Source of the DNA: Nocardioides sp. REDSEA-S33_B3
GTDB taxonomy: Bacteria; Actinomycetota; Actinomycetes; Propionibacteriales; Nocardioidaceae
Assembly: GCA_001627335.1 (NCBI GenBank)
Contig: LUPK01000033.1
Coordinates: 1-64,000, forward strand
DNA: 64,000 bases
Direction: 5' to 3'
Shown here: one piece after another, positions 33,898 through 43,836 of the stretch
Layout of the letters: every line of letters begins with the position of its first letter
How positions within the stretch are numbered: the stretch's first letter is position 1
Made by a program: the position numbers and the translations under genes
The notes under the pieces: model-generated
Seen by the model: only the letters and a program-made list of their open reading frames with translations
Database searches by the model: none
What the model was told of the DNA's origin: nothing

Positions 33898-34968
33898 TCA
33901 GTCCACCTCGATCGCGTCGTACTGCTTCTTCAGCTCGGGGTCGATGGCGGCCAGCTGCTCGGCCAGCTCGACCATCACCAGGCACTGCTTGAGGGAGGCG
34001 TCGTCCTCCATCTTCCCGTCGAGCATCACCGCACCCGTGCCGTCGCCCATGGCGGCGACCACGCGACGGGCGTGCTTGATGTCCTCGACCGAGGGGCTGA
34101 AGACCTTGTTGGCGATGGCGATCTGCTTGGGGTGCAGGCTCCAGGTGCCGACGCAGCCGAGCAGGAAGGCGTTGCGGAACTGGTCCTCGCAGGCCACCAC
34201 GTCGGCGATGTCGCCGAAGGGGCCGTAGTAGGGGTAGATGCCGTGGGTCGCGCAGGCGTCGACCATCCGGGCGATCGTGTAGTGCCACAGGTCCTGCTGG
34301 AAGATCGCGCGGTGCGCGTCGGGCTGCTCGTGGACGGGGTCCTGACGGACGAGGTAGCCGGGGTGGCCGCCGCCGACGCGGGTGGTCTTCATGCGGCGGT
34401 CGGCGGCGAGGTCGGCCGGGCCGAGGGAGAGGCCCTGCATGCGCGGCGAGGCGCCGCAGATCTCCTCGACGTTGGCGACGCCGCGGGCGGTCTCGAGGAT
34501 CGCGTGGACCAGGATCGGCTTCTCCAGCCCGGCCTTGGCCTCGAGCTGGGCGAGCAGCCGGTCGACGTAGTGGATGTCCTCGGCGCCCTGCACCTTCGGC
34601 ACCATGATGACGTCGAGCTTGTGGCCGATCGCGGGCACGAGCCGGGTCAGGTCGTCGAGCACCCAGGGGCTGTCGAGGGAGTTGATCCGGGTCCACAGCT
34701 GCGTGGGTCCGAAGTCGGTCTCCGACGCGATCTTCACCAGGCCCTCGCGTGCGGCCTCCTTGTTGTCGGCCTTGACGGCGTCCTCGAGGTTGCCGAGCAG
34801 CACGTCGACTGTCCCGACCATCTGCGGGATCTTCGCCGCCATCTTCTCGTTGCTGGGGTCGAAGAAGTGGATCGCGCGGCTCGGCCGCGCCGGGATCTCG
34901 GTCGGCGGGGTCGGCGCACCCACGGCGAGGGGGCGGAAGAAGTCCTTGGCGCTCTTGCTGCTGGGCAT
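33898..34968 (-). CDS. CitE-type CoA-ester lyase, first gene (malyl-CoA-lyase-like)
   Basis: The 356-aa member of the same superfamily is longer and reads [77 protein letters not shown] and [17 protein letters not shown]. It most resembles L-malyl-CoA/beta-methylmalyl-CoA lyases. With the following gene it forms a two-gene operon, possibly for a heteromeric lyase serving the glyoxylate or ethylmalonyl-CoA route. ATG 34968. Confidence 0.88.
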   Translation of the reverse strand: MPSSKSAKDFFRPLAVGAPTPPTEIPARPSRAIHFFDPSNEKMAAKIPQMVGTVDVLLGNLEDAVKADNKEAAREGLVKIASETDFGPTQLWTRINSLDSPWVLDDLTRLVPAIGHKLDVIMVPKVQGAEDIHYVDRLLAQLEAKAGLEKPILVHAILETARGVANVEEICGASPRMQGLSLGPADLAADRRMKTTRVGGGHPGYLVRQDPVHEQPDAHRAIFQQDLWHYTIARMVDACATHGIYPYYGPFGDIADVVACEDQFRNAFLLGCVGTWSLHPKQIAIANKVFSPSVEDIKHARRVVAAMGDGTGAVMLDGKMEDDASLKQCLVMVELAEQLAAIDPELKKQYDAIEVD

Positions 34969-35044
34969 GGTGCGGAAACTAGCAGCGCGTCGTTACCCGT
35001 CGGTATGACCGATCTGACAGCGGACGGTCGGGGCCTGGCGCCAG

Positions 35045-35136
35045 CCGGGTTTGTCGGCTGGCCGACAAACCCGGAAGTGGGACGACGAAACTCTGTCGTC
35101 CAGCTCCCGGGTTCAGCGGCTGACCGACACACCCGG
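35045..35136. repeat. Three-hairpin intergenic element
   Basis: A 30-bp near-perfect palindrome (arms 35045-35058 and 35061-35074) is followed by GGACGAC/GTCGTCC (35080-35086/35095-35101), then by a degenerate copy of the first palindrome (35107-35136, 25 of 30 identical). It lies between the lyase operon start and the DUF1992 stop and may terminate the DUF1992 gene. Confidence 0.65.
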
Positions 35137-35150
35137 CCGAGGCTCGCCGC

Positions 35151-35714
35151 TCACACCCACCACCGCCACCACCGGCGTCGGGGAGCGGGGGTGGCGGCGG
35201 AGCGGGCGTTCTCCGCGCGTACGGCGGCGGCCCGGTCGGCCCGGCGGGTGGCCCAGGCATCCACGGTCGCCTCGACGTCGCGGGGCATCGTGATCAACGG
35301 CGGGCCGTCGACAGGGGTGTAGCGGGCGCGGATGACGCGGGCGTTGAACTCCTCCACCTCACGGCGTACGTCGCCCTCGACCGTGTGCCGGTCCAGGCGG
35401 GCGTCCAGCTCCGCGTCGTCCTTGCGCAGCTGCAGGCTCGGGGGCAGCACGCCGGTGATCTGCTCCCGCTCGACGAGCCGCTTCACCCACCAGTCGGGGT
35501 CGTGCTGCTCGCCCAGCCCCTCGATCGGCTTGCCGGCGCCGGGGAGGTCGTCGAAGTCGCCGCGGGCGTGGGCGACGCGGATCTGCTCGTCGACCCACTG
35601 GTGCTGGTAGGCGATCCGGGCGGCGGAGGCGGACTGGGTCGAGCGCTTGCGCCGCTCGGCCTCGTCGCGGGCGCGCTGGACCTCGTTCTGCTGCGACTCC
35701 GACACGTGGACCAC
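35151..35714 (-). CDS. DUF1992 (DnaJ-subfamily-C-28-like) protein
   Basis: The 187-aa protein contains the DUF1992 domain: VDEQIRVAHARGDFDDLPGAGKPI, then EQHDPDWWVKRLVEREQI, LPPSLQLRKD, and a helix ending VEEFNARVIRARY. The domain also occurs in the eukaryotic DNAJC28; no J-domain is present here. Its function is unknown. The C-terminus ends in an odd RRRWWRWWV tail. GTG 35714, or another GTG nine bases later, is the start. Confidence 0.88.
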   Translation of the reverse strand: MVHVSESQQNEVQRARDEAERRKRSTQSASAARIAYQHQWVDEQIRVAHARGDFDDLPGAGKPIEGLGEQHDPDWWVKRLVEREQITGVLPPSLQLRKDDAELDARLDRHTVEGDVRREVEEFNARVIRARYTPVDGPPLITMPRDVEATVDAWATRRADRAAAVRAENARSAATPAPRRRWWRWWV

Positions 35715-35761
35715 CCCTGTGCGGCCAGCCTACGACCGGGGACCAGCCCACCGGCCGGGCC

Positions 35762-37231
35762 TCAGGCCCCCAGCGTCTCCGGGCGAGCCACCTCGAGGGT
35801 GACCTCGTCGGTGACCTTCGGCGCGAGCAGCAGGCAGACCGCGGCGACGACGGCGGCCACCGAGCAGACCGCCCAGACCGTGAGGTAGCCCGAGAGCGGG
35901 GCCGCGCCCTCGGCGGGCCCCTCGAGCGAGCCCGTGGAGGCCAGGGCGATCGCGAAGACCGAGGAGGCGATCGCGCCGCCGACGGTCTTGGTCGCGTTGG
36001 TCATCCCGGTCGCGAAGCCGGTGCGGTCGGGCGGGGCGGCGGCTGCGGCGGCCGCCGGCAGTGCGGCGACCAGGGCGCCGGAGCCGAGGCCCGCGATCGC
36101 CATGTTGGTCAGCGTCTGGGTCGTGGAGTCGTGGAAGGGCAGGAACAACCCGTAGCCCAGCGCCACCAGCAGCGAGGAGGCCACCAGCGCCCCGCGCGGC
36201 CCGAGCAGCCGCGCGGTCAGCGGCAGCGTGAACGCGCCGATCGCCAGGAACACGACGTACACCCCGACCAGCGTCGAGACGAAGGCAGCGTCCGCGCCGA
36301 GGCCGTAGCCGACGACGTCGGGGTCGGTGCGGGCGAAGGTGGACAGCGGGATCTGGGCGCCGAGCACGGACATGCCGAAGAGGAACGCCGTGAGCTGGAT
36401 CGGCCACTGGTCGGTGCGTGCGAGGAGCCGCACGTCGACCATCGGGTCGGCCAGCGACCGCTCGAGCCGCACGAACGGCACCAGCGCCGCCAGCCCGGCC
36501 AGCACCAGCAGCCACGGCAGCGCCGCGGCCGGGCCCTGCAGCCGGATGGCGATGAGGCCGCCCATCACCAGGCCGAGGACCAGCGTGATCATGCCCAGGC
36601 CGCGCCAGTCGTACCCGCCGGTGGCCTCCCCGGGCACGTCCTCGACGCCGAACCAGACGAGCACCAGCACGACGGTCGTCACGATCGCCGGCAGCATCAG
36701 CAGGGTCGTCATCGACGTCGCCTCGACCAGCGCGCCGGAGGTGAGCGCGCCGATGATCACCGACAGCTCCAGCGCCCCGACCAGCACGGCGGCGGCGCGA
36801 CGGGTGAGCAGCTGCTGGCGGCCGGTGTCGCGGGTACGCCGGTGGATGATCGCGACCTCGAGCGGCAACCACACGACGTACGCACCCTGGAGGGCCCACG
36901 CGACCAGGAAGGTGCCGAAGGACGGGGCGAACGCCACGCCCCACGAGGCCAGCGCGGTGACTGCGGTCGAGAGCACCAGCACCTTCTTGTGGCCGACCAG
37001 GTCGCCGAGCCGAGCCAGCGGCGGCACGCACAGCGCCGAGACGATCAGCTGTGCTGCCTCGAACCAGTTGACGTCGGCGTCGTCGATCCCGAGGTGGTCG
37101 GCGATGTCGCTGAAGATCGGCGTGTAGTAGCCCTGCAGCACGCCGCTGGCGACCTCGACGGCCACCAGCAGCCCGACGATCGCGAGCAGGCCCTGCCCGG
37201 GGGTGACGCCGGTGCGGGTGGGGGTGGTCAT
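35762..37231 (-). CDS. MFS transporter (DHA2-like, about 14 spans)
   Basis: The 489-aa integral membrane protein of the drug:H+ antiporter-2 type has ARLGDLVGHKKVLVLST after span two (motif A) and QGAYVVWLPLEVAIIHRRTR in span four. The two halves are separated by an extra pair of spans, and a late RTGFATGMTNATKTVGGAIASS segment is typical of the group. It overlaps the M20 peptidase gene by 4 bp (ATGA), so both are one operon. It may import or export the peptidase substrate or product. Confidence 0.9.
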   Translation of the reverse strand: MTTPTRTGVTPGQGLLAIVGLLVAVEVASGVLQGYYTPIFSDIADHLGIDDADVNWFEAAQLIVSALCVPPLARLGDLVGHKKVLVLSTAVTALASWGVAFAPSFGTFLVAWALQGAYVVWLPLEVAIIHRRTRDTGRQQLLTRRAAAVLVGALELSVIIGALTSGALVEATSMTTLLMLPAIVTTVVLVLVWFGVEDVPGEATGGYDWRGLGMITLVLGLVMGGLIAIRLQGPAAALPWLLVLAGLAALVPFVRLERSLADPMVDVRLLARTDQWPIQLTAFLFGMSVLGAQIPLSTFARTDPDVVGYGLGADAAFVSTLVGVYVVFLAIGAFTLPLTARLLGPRGALVASSLLVALGYGLFLPFHDSTTQTLTNMAIAGLGSGALVAALPAAAAAAAPPDRTGFATGMTNATKTVGGAIASSVFAIALASTGSLEGPAEGAAPLSGYLTVWAVCSVAAVVAAVCLLLAPKVTDEVTLEVARPETLGA

Positions 37232-38577
37232 GCGGGGAGCCTCTCGATCAGGAGCCGGTACCACGCCACGCCGTCGAGGAAGTCCTCCACGCCGAGGTGC
37301 TCGTCGTGGGAGTGGATCGCCTCACGCTGGGCCTTGCTCATCCGGAACGGCGCGAAGCGGTAGACCCGCTCGCAGATCTCGGTGAAGTGCCGCGAGTCGG
37401 TGCCGGCCATCATCACGTAGGGCGACGGCACGGCGTCGGGGAAGACCTCGCCGATCGTGGTCTCCAGCAGGTCGAAGGCGGGGTCGGCGTGCTCGGCGGT
37501 GGAGTACGGCGACAGCGGGCTCGCCTCGCCCTCCTCGACGACCTCGATGTCGACCCCACGCCCCACGGCGCGGCGGACGTGCTCGAGCACCGACTCCACG
37601 GTGTCGCCCACCATCACGCGGATGTTGACGCCCGCGGTCGCCGAGCCGGCGATGACGTTGAGGGCCGGCGACCCCTCGAGCGTGGTGACCGCGAAGGTCG
37701 TGCGGACCATGGCGGCGGTCTCGGGGCCGGCCGCGAGCAGGGTGCGGGTGAGGACCGCGGGCACCCGCGCGGCGGCCGCGACGACGGGGCGCAGCGGGAG
37801 CGGCAGGTGCGGCCCGAGCCGGCGGAACAGCTCGACGGTCGGCGCGGGCAGGGCGGGTGCCATCGGAGACGACTCCAGCGCGGTGATCGCCTTCGCGATC
37901 CGTGCGGTCGGCCCGTTGCGGGCGGGGGTCGAGGCGTGGCCGCCGCGGCCCTCGGCGCGCAGCAGCAGCGAGGTGACGCCCTTCTCGGTGACGCCGACGA
38001 CGGCGACCGGAGCACTCACGCCGGGGAAGGCCCCACCCGCGACGGCGCCGCCCTCGTCGAGGACGAACCACGGCTCGACGCCACGCTCGCGCAGCACCGC
38101 CACCGCCTCGGGCGCCGCCTGGCCGAAGACCTCCTCGTCGCAGCCGAAGGAGAGCCACATGTCCTGGGCGGGCTCGTGGCCGTCCTCGAGCAGCTCCTCG
38201 ACCGCGGCGCAGATGGCGACCACGCAGCCCTTGTCGTCCAGCGTGCCGCGACCCCAGACCACGCCGTCGACCACGGCACCGGAGAAGGGCGGGTGGGTCC
38301 AGCGAGACTCGTCCTCGATCGGCACCACGTCGAGGTGGGCCATCAGGACCACCGGCTGCGCGTCGCTCGCCCCGGGCCAGCGGAACAGCAGCCCGTGGGT
38401 GTGCACCCGGGTCAGCTCCAGGCGCTCGTGCAGCAGCGGGAAGCGCCGCTCCAGCTCGGCCAGCAACGCGTCGAACACCTCGGTGTCCACCCCGTCGCGA
38501 CGGCTCACCGTCGGGATCCGTACCGCCGCCTGCAACGCCTCCACGGCGCGCTCGCGCCGAGCCTCCCTCAAGGTCAC
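37228..38577 (-). CDS. M20-family metallopeptidase
   Basis: The 449-aa di-zinc peptidase/deacylase has VVLMAHLDVVP and GRGTLDDKGCVVA (metal His and bridging Asp), CDEEVFGQAAPE (catalytic Glu pair) and the late MMAGTDSRHFTEICERVYRF with the last metal His. The dimerisation domain lies between. It is closest in layout to PM20D1/carboxypeptidase-S-like enzymes that hydrolyse N-acyl amino acids or dipeptides. The 16-bp box shared with hutH (38633-38648) suggests a histidine-containing substrate, which is inference only. GTG 38577. Confidence 0.9.
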   Translation of the reverse strand: MTLREARRERAVEALQAAVRIPTVSRRDGVDTEVFDALLAELERRFPLLHERLELTRVHTHGLLFRWPGASDAQPVVLMAHLDVVPIEDESRWTHPPFSGAVVDGVVWGRGTLDDKGCVVAICAAVEELLEDGHEPAQDMWLSFGCDEEVFGQAAPEAVAVLRERGVEPWFVLDEGGAVAGGAFPGVSAPVAVVGVTEKGVTSLLLRAEGRGGHASTPARNGPTARIAKAITALESSPMAPALPAPTVELFRRLGPHLPLPLRPVVAAAARVPAVLTRTLLAAGPETAAMVRTTFAVTTLEGSPALNVIAGSATAGVNIRVMVGDTVESVLEHVRRAVGRGVDIEVVEEGEASPLSPYSTAEHADPAFDLLETTIGEVFPDAVPSPYVMMAGTDSRHFTEICERVYRFAPFRMSKAQREAIHSHDEHLGVEDFLDGVAWYRLLIERLPA

Positions 38578-38632
38578 GTGGGGACCCTACGCCCGCGCGT
38601 CCCTCAGCGACGGTCGATCGGCGCCCCGCCTC

Positions 38633-38648
38633 GTCTGGGATCCGAGAC
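38633..38648. promoter_or_regulatory. 16-bp box upstream of the M20/MFS operon
   Basis: The minus strand reads GTCTCGGATCCCAGAC, identical to 28310-28325 upstream of hutH. It lies 55 bp before the GTG at 38577, a suitable place for an operator. Confidence 0.5.
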
Positions 38649-38705
38649 GCCTCGGCGGCGATGCTCGTTGACCCGGCACCGCCCCGGCGATGGACTGGAG
38701 AGGTG

Positions 38706-39356
38706 TCAGTCGTCCGTGGGAGCCGAGGGCCAGGTGCCGCCCCAGCGGCCGCGGTGCGCGACGTCCTCGACGGACTTGCGCTTACGCGTGCGCGGCGAGC
38801 CCCGGTTGCCGGTGTCCTGCGCCCGGTGGCCGATCGTGATCGCGCCGATCGGGTCGACGTCGTCGGGCAGCCACAGCTCCTCGCGCAGGTCGAGCTCGCG
38901 GTGCGGCGGCAGCCCGAAGAAGCAGGCACCAAGCCCCTCGTCTACCGCGGTCTGCAGGATCAGCAGCGCGGCCATCGCAGCGTCCATGTGCCAGTACGGC
39001 ACGTTCCACGGGTCCCCGGCGGGGCTGCCGTTGCGCCGCCGGGTGCCCGCCTTGTCCGGCGCCGCGTAGCGGTCGAGGTACGCCGCTCGGTTGCTGCACG
39101 GCACGATCACGACCGGCGCGCGCATCATCCCCGCGAGCCACGGGTCGGGGTCGTCCACGTCGTCGGTCGCGGTCGTCCAGAAGCGCCGGACGTCCTCGGG
39201 CGAGTCGAGCACCACGAACGCCCACCCCTGGCTGAACCCGGCGCTCGGGGCGCGGGTCGCGTGGTCGAGCATCCGCTGCAGCACGGCCGGGTCGACCGGG
39301 GTGTCGGCGTAGTTGCGGACCATCCGGCGCCGGCGTACGACCTCGCGGAACTCCAT
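38706..39356 (-). CDS. Nitroreductase-family protein
   Basis: The 216-aa FMN-dependent oxidoreductase starts MEFREVVRRRRMVRNYADTP, with the phosphate-binding RRR(M)VR pattern, followed by HATRAPSAGFSQGWAF, APVVIVPCSN, WHMDAAMAALLILQTAVDEGLGACFFG and GAITIGHRAQD. These are all classic positions for the nitroreductase fold. The substrate is unknown. It is divergent from the M20/hutF/hutI operon; only 22 bp separate the two starts, so their promoters must overlap or lie inside the coding sequences. Confidence 0.92.
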   Translation of the reverse strand: MEFREVVRRRRMVRNYADTPVDPAVLQRMLDHATRAPSAGFSQGWAFVVLDSPEDVRRFWTTATDDVDDPDPWLAGMMRAPVVIVPCSNRAAYLDRYAAPDKAGTRRRNGSPAGDPWNVPYWHMDAAMAALLILQTAVDEGLGACFFGLPPHRELDLREELWLPDDVDPIGAITIGHRAQDTGNRGSPRTRKRKSVEDVAHRGRWGGTWPSAPTDD

Positions 39357-39378
39357 GCCCCCGACCCTAGGAGCAACC

Positions 39379-40623
39379 ATGCCCGCTGACTTCGAGGCGA
39401 TGTGGCGTGAGATCGCGCCGGTCGGGCGCAACGTCGCGACCGGGGGCTACCTGCGCCAGCCGTGGACCTCGCCGGAGGCCGAGCTGCGGGCGTGGTTCGT
39501 CGAGCAGTGCGAGGCCCGCGGCCTGCGCGTGGAGCGCGACGGCCTGGGCAACCTGGTCGGCTGGTGGGAGCCCGAGGGCACCGATCCCAGCGACCGGCTC
39601 CTCACCGGCTCGCACCTCGACAGCGTCCTCGAGGGCGGTGCGTACGACGGACCCCTCGGTGTGGTCTCGGCGCTGGCGGCCATCGACCGCATGCGCGAGC
39701 ACGCCGTGGTCCCGGCGCGACCCGTGGGGGTCGGGGTGTTCGTGGAGGAGGAGGGCTCGCGCTTCGGGCTGGCCTGCCTGGGCTCGCGGCTGCTGACCGG
39801 TGCGACGCCGTGGGCGACCGCCCGCGAGCTGCGCGACCGCGACGGGGTGTTCCTCGCCGACGCGCTGGAGGCCCAGGGGTTGCCCGGGATGACCGGCACG
39901 GCCGGCACGGCCGGCACGACCGGGGACGACGTCGACCTGCTCGCCGGGGTCACCACCTTCGTCGAGCTGCACGTCGAGCAGGGCCGTGCGCTGGTCGACC
40001 TCGGGCACGCCGTCGGCGTGGCGAGCGGGATCTGGCCGCACGGGCGCTACCGGTTCGACCTCGACGGCGTCGCCGACCACGCGGGCACGACCCGCATGGA
40101 GGACCGGCGTGACCCGATGCTCACCTACGCCACGACCGTGCTGGCGGCGAACGAGGCCGCTCGGCTCGCGGGGGAGCGCGCGACCTTCGGCCGGGTCGAG
40201 GTCAACCCCAACGGGACCAACGCGGTGCCGTCGCGGGTGACGGGCTGGCTCGACGCCCGCGCCTCGTCGGTCGCCTCGTTGGAGGCCTTGGTCGAGCGGA
40301 TCACGGCGCGGGCGAGCGAGGGGGCCGAGCGTGACGGCACCACCGTCACCGTGACCGCCGAGTCGGTCTCCGGCGAGGTCTCCTTCGACCCCGGGCTGGC
40401 GGCGTCCCTGGCCACCGGCCACGCGAGCGGCGACTGGCCGGTGCTGCCGACCCAGGCCGGCCACGACGCCGGCATCCTGTCGGCGGCCGGCATCCCCACG
40501 GCGATGCTCTTCGTCCGCAACCCCACCGGCGTCTCCCACTCGCCCGACGAGCACGCCGAGGTGCCCGACTGCCTGGCCGGCGTGGACGCGCTGGCCGAGA
40601 CGCTGACCCGGCTGGTGTCGTGA
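39379..40623 (+). CDS. M20-family amidohydrolase (allantoate-amidohydrolase-like) in the hut operon
   Basis: The 414-aa di-metal enzyme is of the AllC/HyuC branch of M20: [19 protein letters not shown] (metal His and bridging Asp), [10 protein letters not shown] (Glu pair), [47 protein letters not shown] and the terminal GVSHSPDEH. It is called allantoate amidohydrolase by homology. It is the first gene of an operon with hutF and hutI (4-bp overlaps) and no purine genes are near, so N-formyl-L-glutamate is the more likely substrate. A short [12 protein letters not shown] repeat (residues about 173-182) interrupts one loop. AGGAG precedes ATG 39379. Confidence 0.85.
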   Translation: MPADFEAMWREIAPVGRNVATGGYLRQPWTSPEAELRAWFVEQCEARGLRVERDGLGNLVGWWEPEGTDPSDRLLTGSHLDSVLEGGAYDGPLGVVSALAAIDRMREHAVVPARPVGVGVFVEEEGSRFGLACLGSRLLTGATPWATARELRDRDGVFLADALEAQGLPGMTGTAGTAGTTGDDVDLLAGVTTFVELHVEQGRALVDLGHAVGVASGIWPHGRYRFDLDGVADHAGTTRMEDRRDPMLTYATTVLAANEAARLAGERATFGRVEVNPNGTNAVPSRVTGWLDARASSVASLEALVERITARASEGAERDGTTVTVTAESVSGEVSFDPGLAASLATGHASGDWPVLPTQAGHDAGILSAAGIPTAMLFVRNPTGVSHSPDEHAEVPDCLAGVDALAETLTRLVS

Positions 40624-41894
40624 CCGGCTACTCGCTCCAGCGTGCGTGGGTCGACGGCACGGTCCTCGACGACGTGCTCGTCGAGGTCGCCGGGGGGCGG
40701 TTCACCCGGGTCACGCCGGACGTGGCCGCGGCCGACGTCCCGCGCGCGACCAGGCTCGACGGCCTGACCCTGCCGGGCCTGGCCAACGCCCACAGCCACG
40801 CCTTCCACCGCGCCCTGCGGGGTCGGACCCAGCGCCAGCGCGGCACCTTCTGGACCTGGCGCGAGCAGATGTACGACGTCGCCGGCCGCCTCACACCCGA
40901 CTCCTACCGCGAGCTGGCCGCCGCCACGTTCCGCGAGATGGTCGTCGCCGGCTACACGTCGGTGGGGGAGTTCCACTACCTGCACCACCAGCCCGACGGC
41001 ACCTTGCACGAGGAGCCGAACGCGATGCGCGACGCGCTGCGCGACGCCGCCGAGACCGCCAGCATCAGGCTGGTCCTGCTGGACACCGCCTACCTCTCCA
41101 GCGGGTTCGGGGCGCCGCCCGAGGGCGTGCAGGTGCGCTACTCCGACGGGTCCGGTGCGGCCTGGGCGGCGCGGGCGGGGGCCGGCCCCGCGGCCATCCA
41201 CTCCGTGCGGGCGGTGCCCCGCGACGAGCTGCACCACCTCCGCGGCCGGCACCCGCTGCACGTGCACCTGTCGGAGCAGGTCGCGGAGAACGACGGCTGC
41301 CTGGCGGCGTACGGGCTGACGCCGGCGGGGCTGCTGCACGCCGAGGGACTGCTCGGGCCGCGCACGACCGTCGTGCACGCCACCCACCTCACCGACGACG
41401 ACATCGAGCTGCTGGGGAGCACGCGCACCAACGTCTGCCTGACCCCGACCACCGAGCGCGACCTCGCCGACGGGATCGGGCCGGCGCGACGGCTGGCCGA
41501 CGCCGGCTGCCGGCTGAGCGTCGGGAGCGACAGCCACGCGGTGGTCGACCCGTTCGAGGAGCTGCGCGGGCTGGAGATGCACGAGCGGCTGGCCACCCGG
41601 GCCCGTGGGCACTTCACCGCGGCCGAGCTGCTGGACGTCGCGACCGCGCACGACGTGCTGGGCCTGGGCGACGTCGGCCGGATCGAGGTGGGCGCCCGCG
41701 CCGACCTCGTCACCCTCGACACCACCTCCCCGCGCACCGCCGGCACGGGCGACGACGAGCACACCGCGGTCTTCGCCGCCACCGCCGCCGACGTCACCCA
41801 CGTCGTGGTCGACGGCCGGGTGGCGCACCGGCGCGGGGACGAGCCGACCGTGGGTGGCGCGCTGACCGAGACGATCGGGAGGATCTGGTCATGA
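40620..41894 (+). CDS. hutF: Formimidoylglutamate deiminase
   Basis: This 424-aa amidohydrolase-superfamily enzyme converts N-formimino-L-glutamate to N-formyl-L-glutamate and ammonia. Metal ligands are in [38 protein letters not shown] and [16 protein letters not shown]. The FWTWREQMY segment is typical of HutF. GTG 40620 overlaps the preceding stop (GTGA), and its own stop overlaps hutI. The presence of HutF means formimino nitrogen is released as ammonia, and a deformylase is needed next. Confidence 0.95.
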   Translation: MTGYSLQRAWVDGTVLDDVLVEVAGGRFTRVTPDVAAADVPRATRLDGLTLPGLANAHSHAFHRALRGRTQRQRGTFWTWREQMYDVAGRLTPDSYRELAAATFREMVVAGYTSVGEFHYLHHQPDGTLHEEPNAMRDALRDAAETASIRLVLLDTAYLSSGFGAPPEGVQVRYSDGSGAAWAARAGAGPAAIHSVRAVPRDELHHLRGRHPLHVHLSEQVAENDGCLAAYGLTPAGLLHAEGLLGPRTTVVHATHLTDDDIELLGSTRTNVCLTPTTERDLADGIGPARRLADAGCRLSVGSDSHAVVDPFEELRGLEMHERLATRARGHFTAAELLDVATAHDVLGLGDVGRIEVGARADLVTLDTTSPRTAGTGDDEHTAVFAATAADVTHVVVDGRVAHRRGDEPTVGGALTETIGRIWS

Positions 41895-43066
41895 CCTCGA
41901 CGCTGCTGACCAACATCGGCGAGCTGGTCACCAACGACCCCCACCGCGAGGGCCTCCTGGGCACCATCGAGGCCGCCGCGCTGGTCGTCGAGGGCGACCG
42001 GGTCGCCTGGGTCGGGCACGCCACCGACGCGCCCGCCGCGGACGCCGTCGTCGACGCGGGGGGCCGGGCGGTGCTGCCGGGGTTCGTGGACAGTCACAGC
42101 CACGTGGTCTTCGCGGGCGACCGGGCACAGGAGTTCGCGGCGCGCATGAGCGGGACGCCGTACGCCGCCGGCGGCATCCGCACCACCGTCGCCGCCACCC
42201 GCGCCGCGACCGACGAGCAGCTGCTCTCGCACGCGGCTCGGCTGGTGCAGGAGATGCTGCGACAGGGCACGACCACCGTGGAGATCAAGTCCGGCTACGG
42301 GCTGTCGGTGCGCGACGAGGCGCGCAGCCTGGCGGTGGCGCGACAGCTGACCGAGCAGACGACCTTCCTGGGCGCGCACGTCGTGCCGCAGGAGCACGCC
42401 GACGACCCGGCCGGCTACGTCGACCTGGTGACCGGGCCGATGCTCGAGGCGTGCGCCCCGCACGCGCGGTGGATCGACGCGTTCTGCGAGCGGGGTGCGT
42501 TCGACGCCGACCAGGCCCGCGCGGTGCTCGACGCCGGCGAGGCGGCCGGGCTGCGCGGGCGGCTGCACGCCAACCAGCTCGGCCCCGGCCCCGGCGTTCG
42601 GCTCGCGTGCGAGCGCGGCCTGCTGGCCGTCGACCACTGCACCTACCTCGACGACGCCGACGTCGACGCGCTGCGTGACTCCGGCACGATCGCCACCCTG
42701 CTGCCCGGCGTGGAGTTCTCCACCCGCCAGCCCTACCCCGACGCCCGCCGCCTGCTCGATGCCGGGGTCCGTGTCGCGCTGGCGTCGGACTGCAACCCCG
42801 GGTCGTGCTTCACCAGCTCCATCCCGCTCTGCGTCGCGCTGGCGGTGCGCGAGATGGGCTTGACGCCGGCTGAGGCGGTCCACGCGGTCACGGCCACGGC
42901 CGCGGCATCACTGGACCTCGACGGTGCGGACGGCGTCGGCCGGCTGGTGCCCGGGCGACGCGCCGACCTGGTGCTGCTCGACGCGCCCTCCCACGTGCAC
43001 CTGGCCTATCGCCCCGGCGTCCCGCTCGTCGCCGGCGTCTGGCAGCGCGGGCGGCCGGTGCTCTGA
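41891..43066 (+). CDS. hutI: Imidazolonepropionase
   Basis: The 391-aa zinc/iron amidohydrolase hydrolyses imidazolone propionate to N-formimino-L-glutamate. Ligands and active-site segments are visible: [63 protein letters not shown] and [16 protein letters not shown] 41891 overlaps the hutF stop. It ends 6 bp before the convergent methyltransferase stop. Confidence 0.97.
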   Translation: MTSTLLTNIGELVTNDPHREGLLGTIEAAALVVEGDRVAWVGHATDAPAADAVVDAGGRAVLPGFVDSHSHVVFAGDRAQEFAARMSGTPYAAGGIRTTVAATRAATDEQLLSHAARLVQEMLRQGTTTVEIKSGYGLSVRDEARSLAVARQLTEQTTFLGAHVVPQEHADDPAGYVDLVTGPMLEACAPHARWIDAFCERGAFDADQARAVLDAGEAAGLRGRLHANQLGPGPGVRLACERGLLAVDHCTYLDDADVDALRDSGTIATLLPGVEFSTRQPYPDARRLLDAGVRVALASDCNPGSCFTSSIPLCVALAVREMGLTPAEAVHAVTATAAASLDLDGADGVGRLVPGRRADLVLLDAPSHVHLAYRPGVPLVAGVWQRGRPVL

Positions 43067-43071
43067 CCCGG

Positions 43072-43836
43072 TCAGGCCACCGGCACCCGGCACACCACCA
43101 GCCGTCCGGCCACCGAGCCGTCGCGGAGCAGCCTGATCATCCGGTCCTGGTTGCGCTGCGCCTCCTGGAACGACTCGCTGCCGCCGTGCTCGCGCCGTAC
43201 GACGTCGTCGACCGCGTCGGCGGCGTCCTGCCAGTCCTGCGGCGGGTCGTCGAAGTCGCCGAGCCAGGCCCGATCCACGACCTCAAGACCGGCACCGCGC
43301 AGCAGCCCGTCCAGCTCGTCGGCGGTGACGAAGTGGTTACCCTCGGGCGGGTCGGTGAGCTCCTCGACGGTCCGGACGAACACCAGGAGCCCGACCGCGC
43401 CGCCCCCGGCCACCACCCGCCGCAGCTCGGCGACCTGGGCGGCCTTGTCCTCGACGGTGCACAGCACCCCGAGCGACCAGCCGGCGTCGTACTCACCGTT
43501 CCCCACCGGCAGCGCGGCCCCGTCGCCGACGAGCGCCCGGAACCCGAAGAGCCGCTCCGCGGCCCGGCACGCCCCCTCCATCGGGTCCACCAGGGTCGGC
43601 TGCACGCCGTGCGTCTCCTGGACCAGCCGCGCCGGCCCGCCGACGCCGGCGCCGCTGTCGAGCAGCCGCATCCCCGGCGCCAGCCCCATCCGGTCCGCCA
43701 GCCACCGGAGCGCGGCCGGGCTGCCGCTGCCGCGGCACGCCGCCGGCAGCGCGTGGTCCTGCCCGAGCTCCTCGACCGCGTCTGCGGTCCAGCTCGCCAC
43801 CGTGTCGAACTCCTCGACCATCGGTTCCTCGCTCAT
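43072..43836 (-). CDS. SAM-dependent methyltransferase
   Basis: The 254-aa class I methyltransferase has the SAM-binding motif LLDSGAGVGGPARLV (Ser in place of the commoner Gly after Asp), the acidic post-motif PTLVDPMEGAC, LVGDGAALPVGNGEYDAGWSLGVLC (motifs II-III) and AELRRVVAGGGAVGLLVF (motif IV). It overlaps the MTHFR-like gene by 4 bp, which suggests a joint one-carbon or methylation task. The acceptor is unknown. Confidence 0.88.
   Translation of the reverse strand: MSEEPMVEEFDTVASWTADAVEELGQDHALPAACRGSGSPAALRWLADRMGLAPGMRLLDSGAGVGGPARLVQETHGVQPTLVDPMEGACRAAERLFGFRALVGDGAALPVGNGEYDAGWSLGVLCTVEDKAAQVAELRRVVAGGGAVGLLVFVRTVEELTDPPEGNHFVTADELDGLLRGAGLEVVDRAWLGDFDDPPQDWQDAADAVDDVVRREHGGSESFQEAQRNQDRMIRLLRDGSVAGRLVVCRVPVA

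Noticed and set aside
34979..35260. Frame reading through the three-hairpin element before the lyase operon
   Set aside because: Its repeated peptide (VGQPxNP) is just the translation of DNA palindromes; no start signal or domain.
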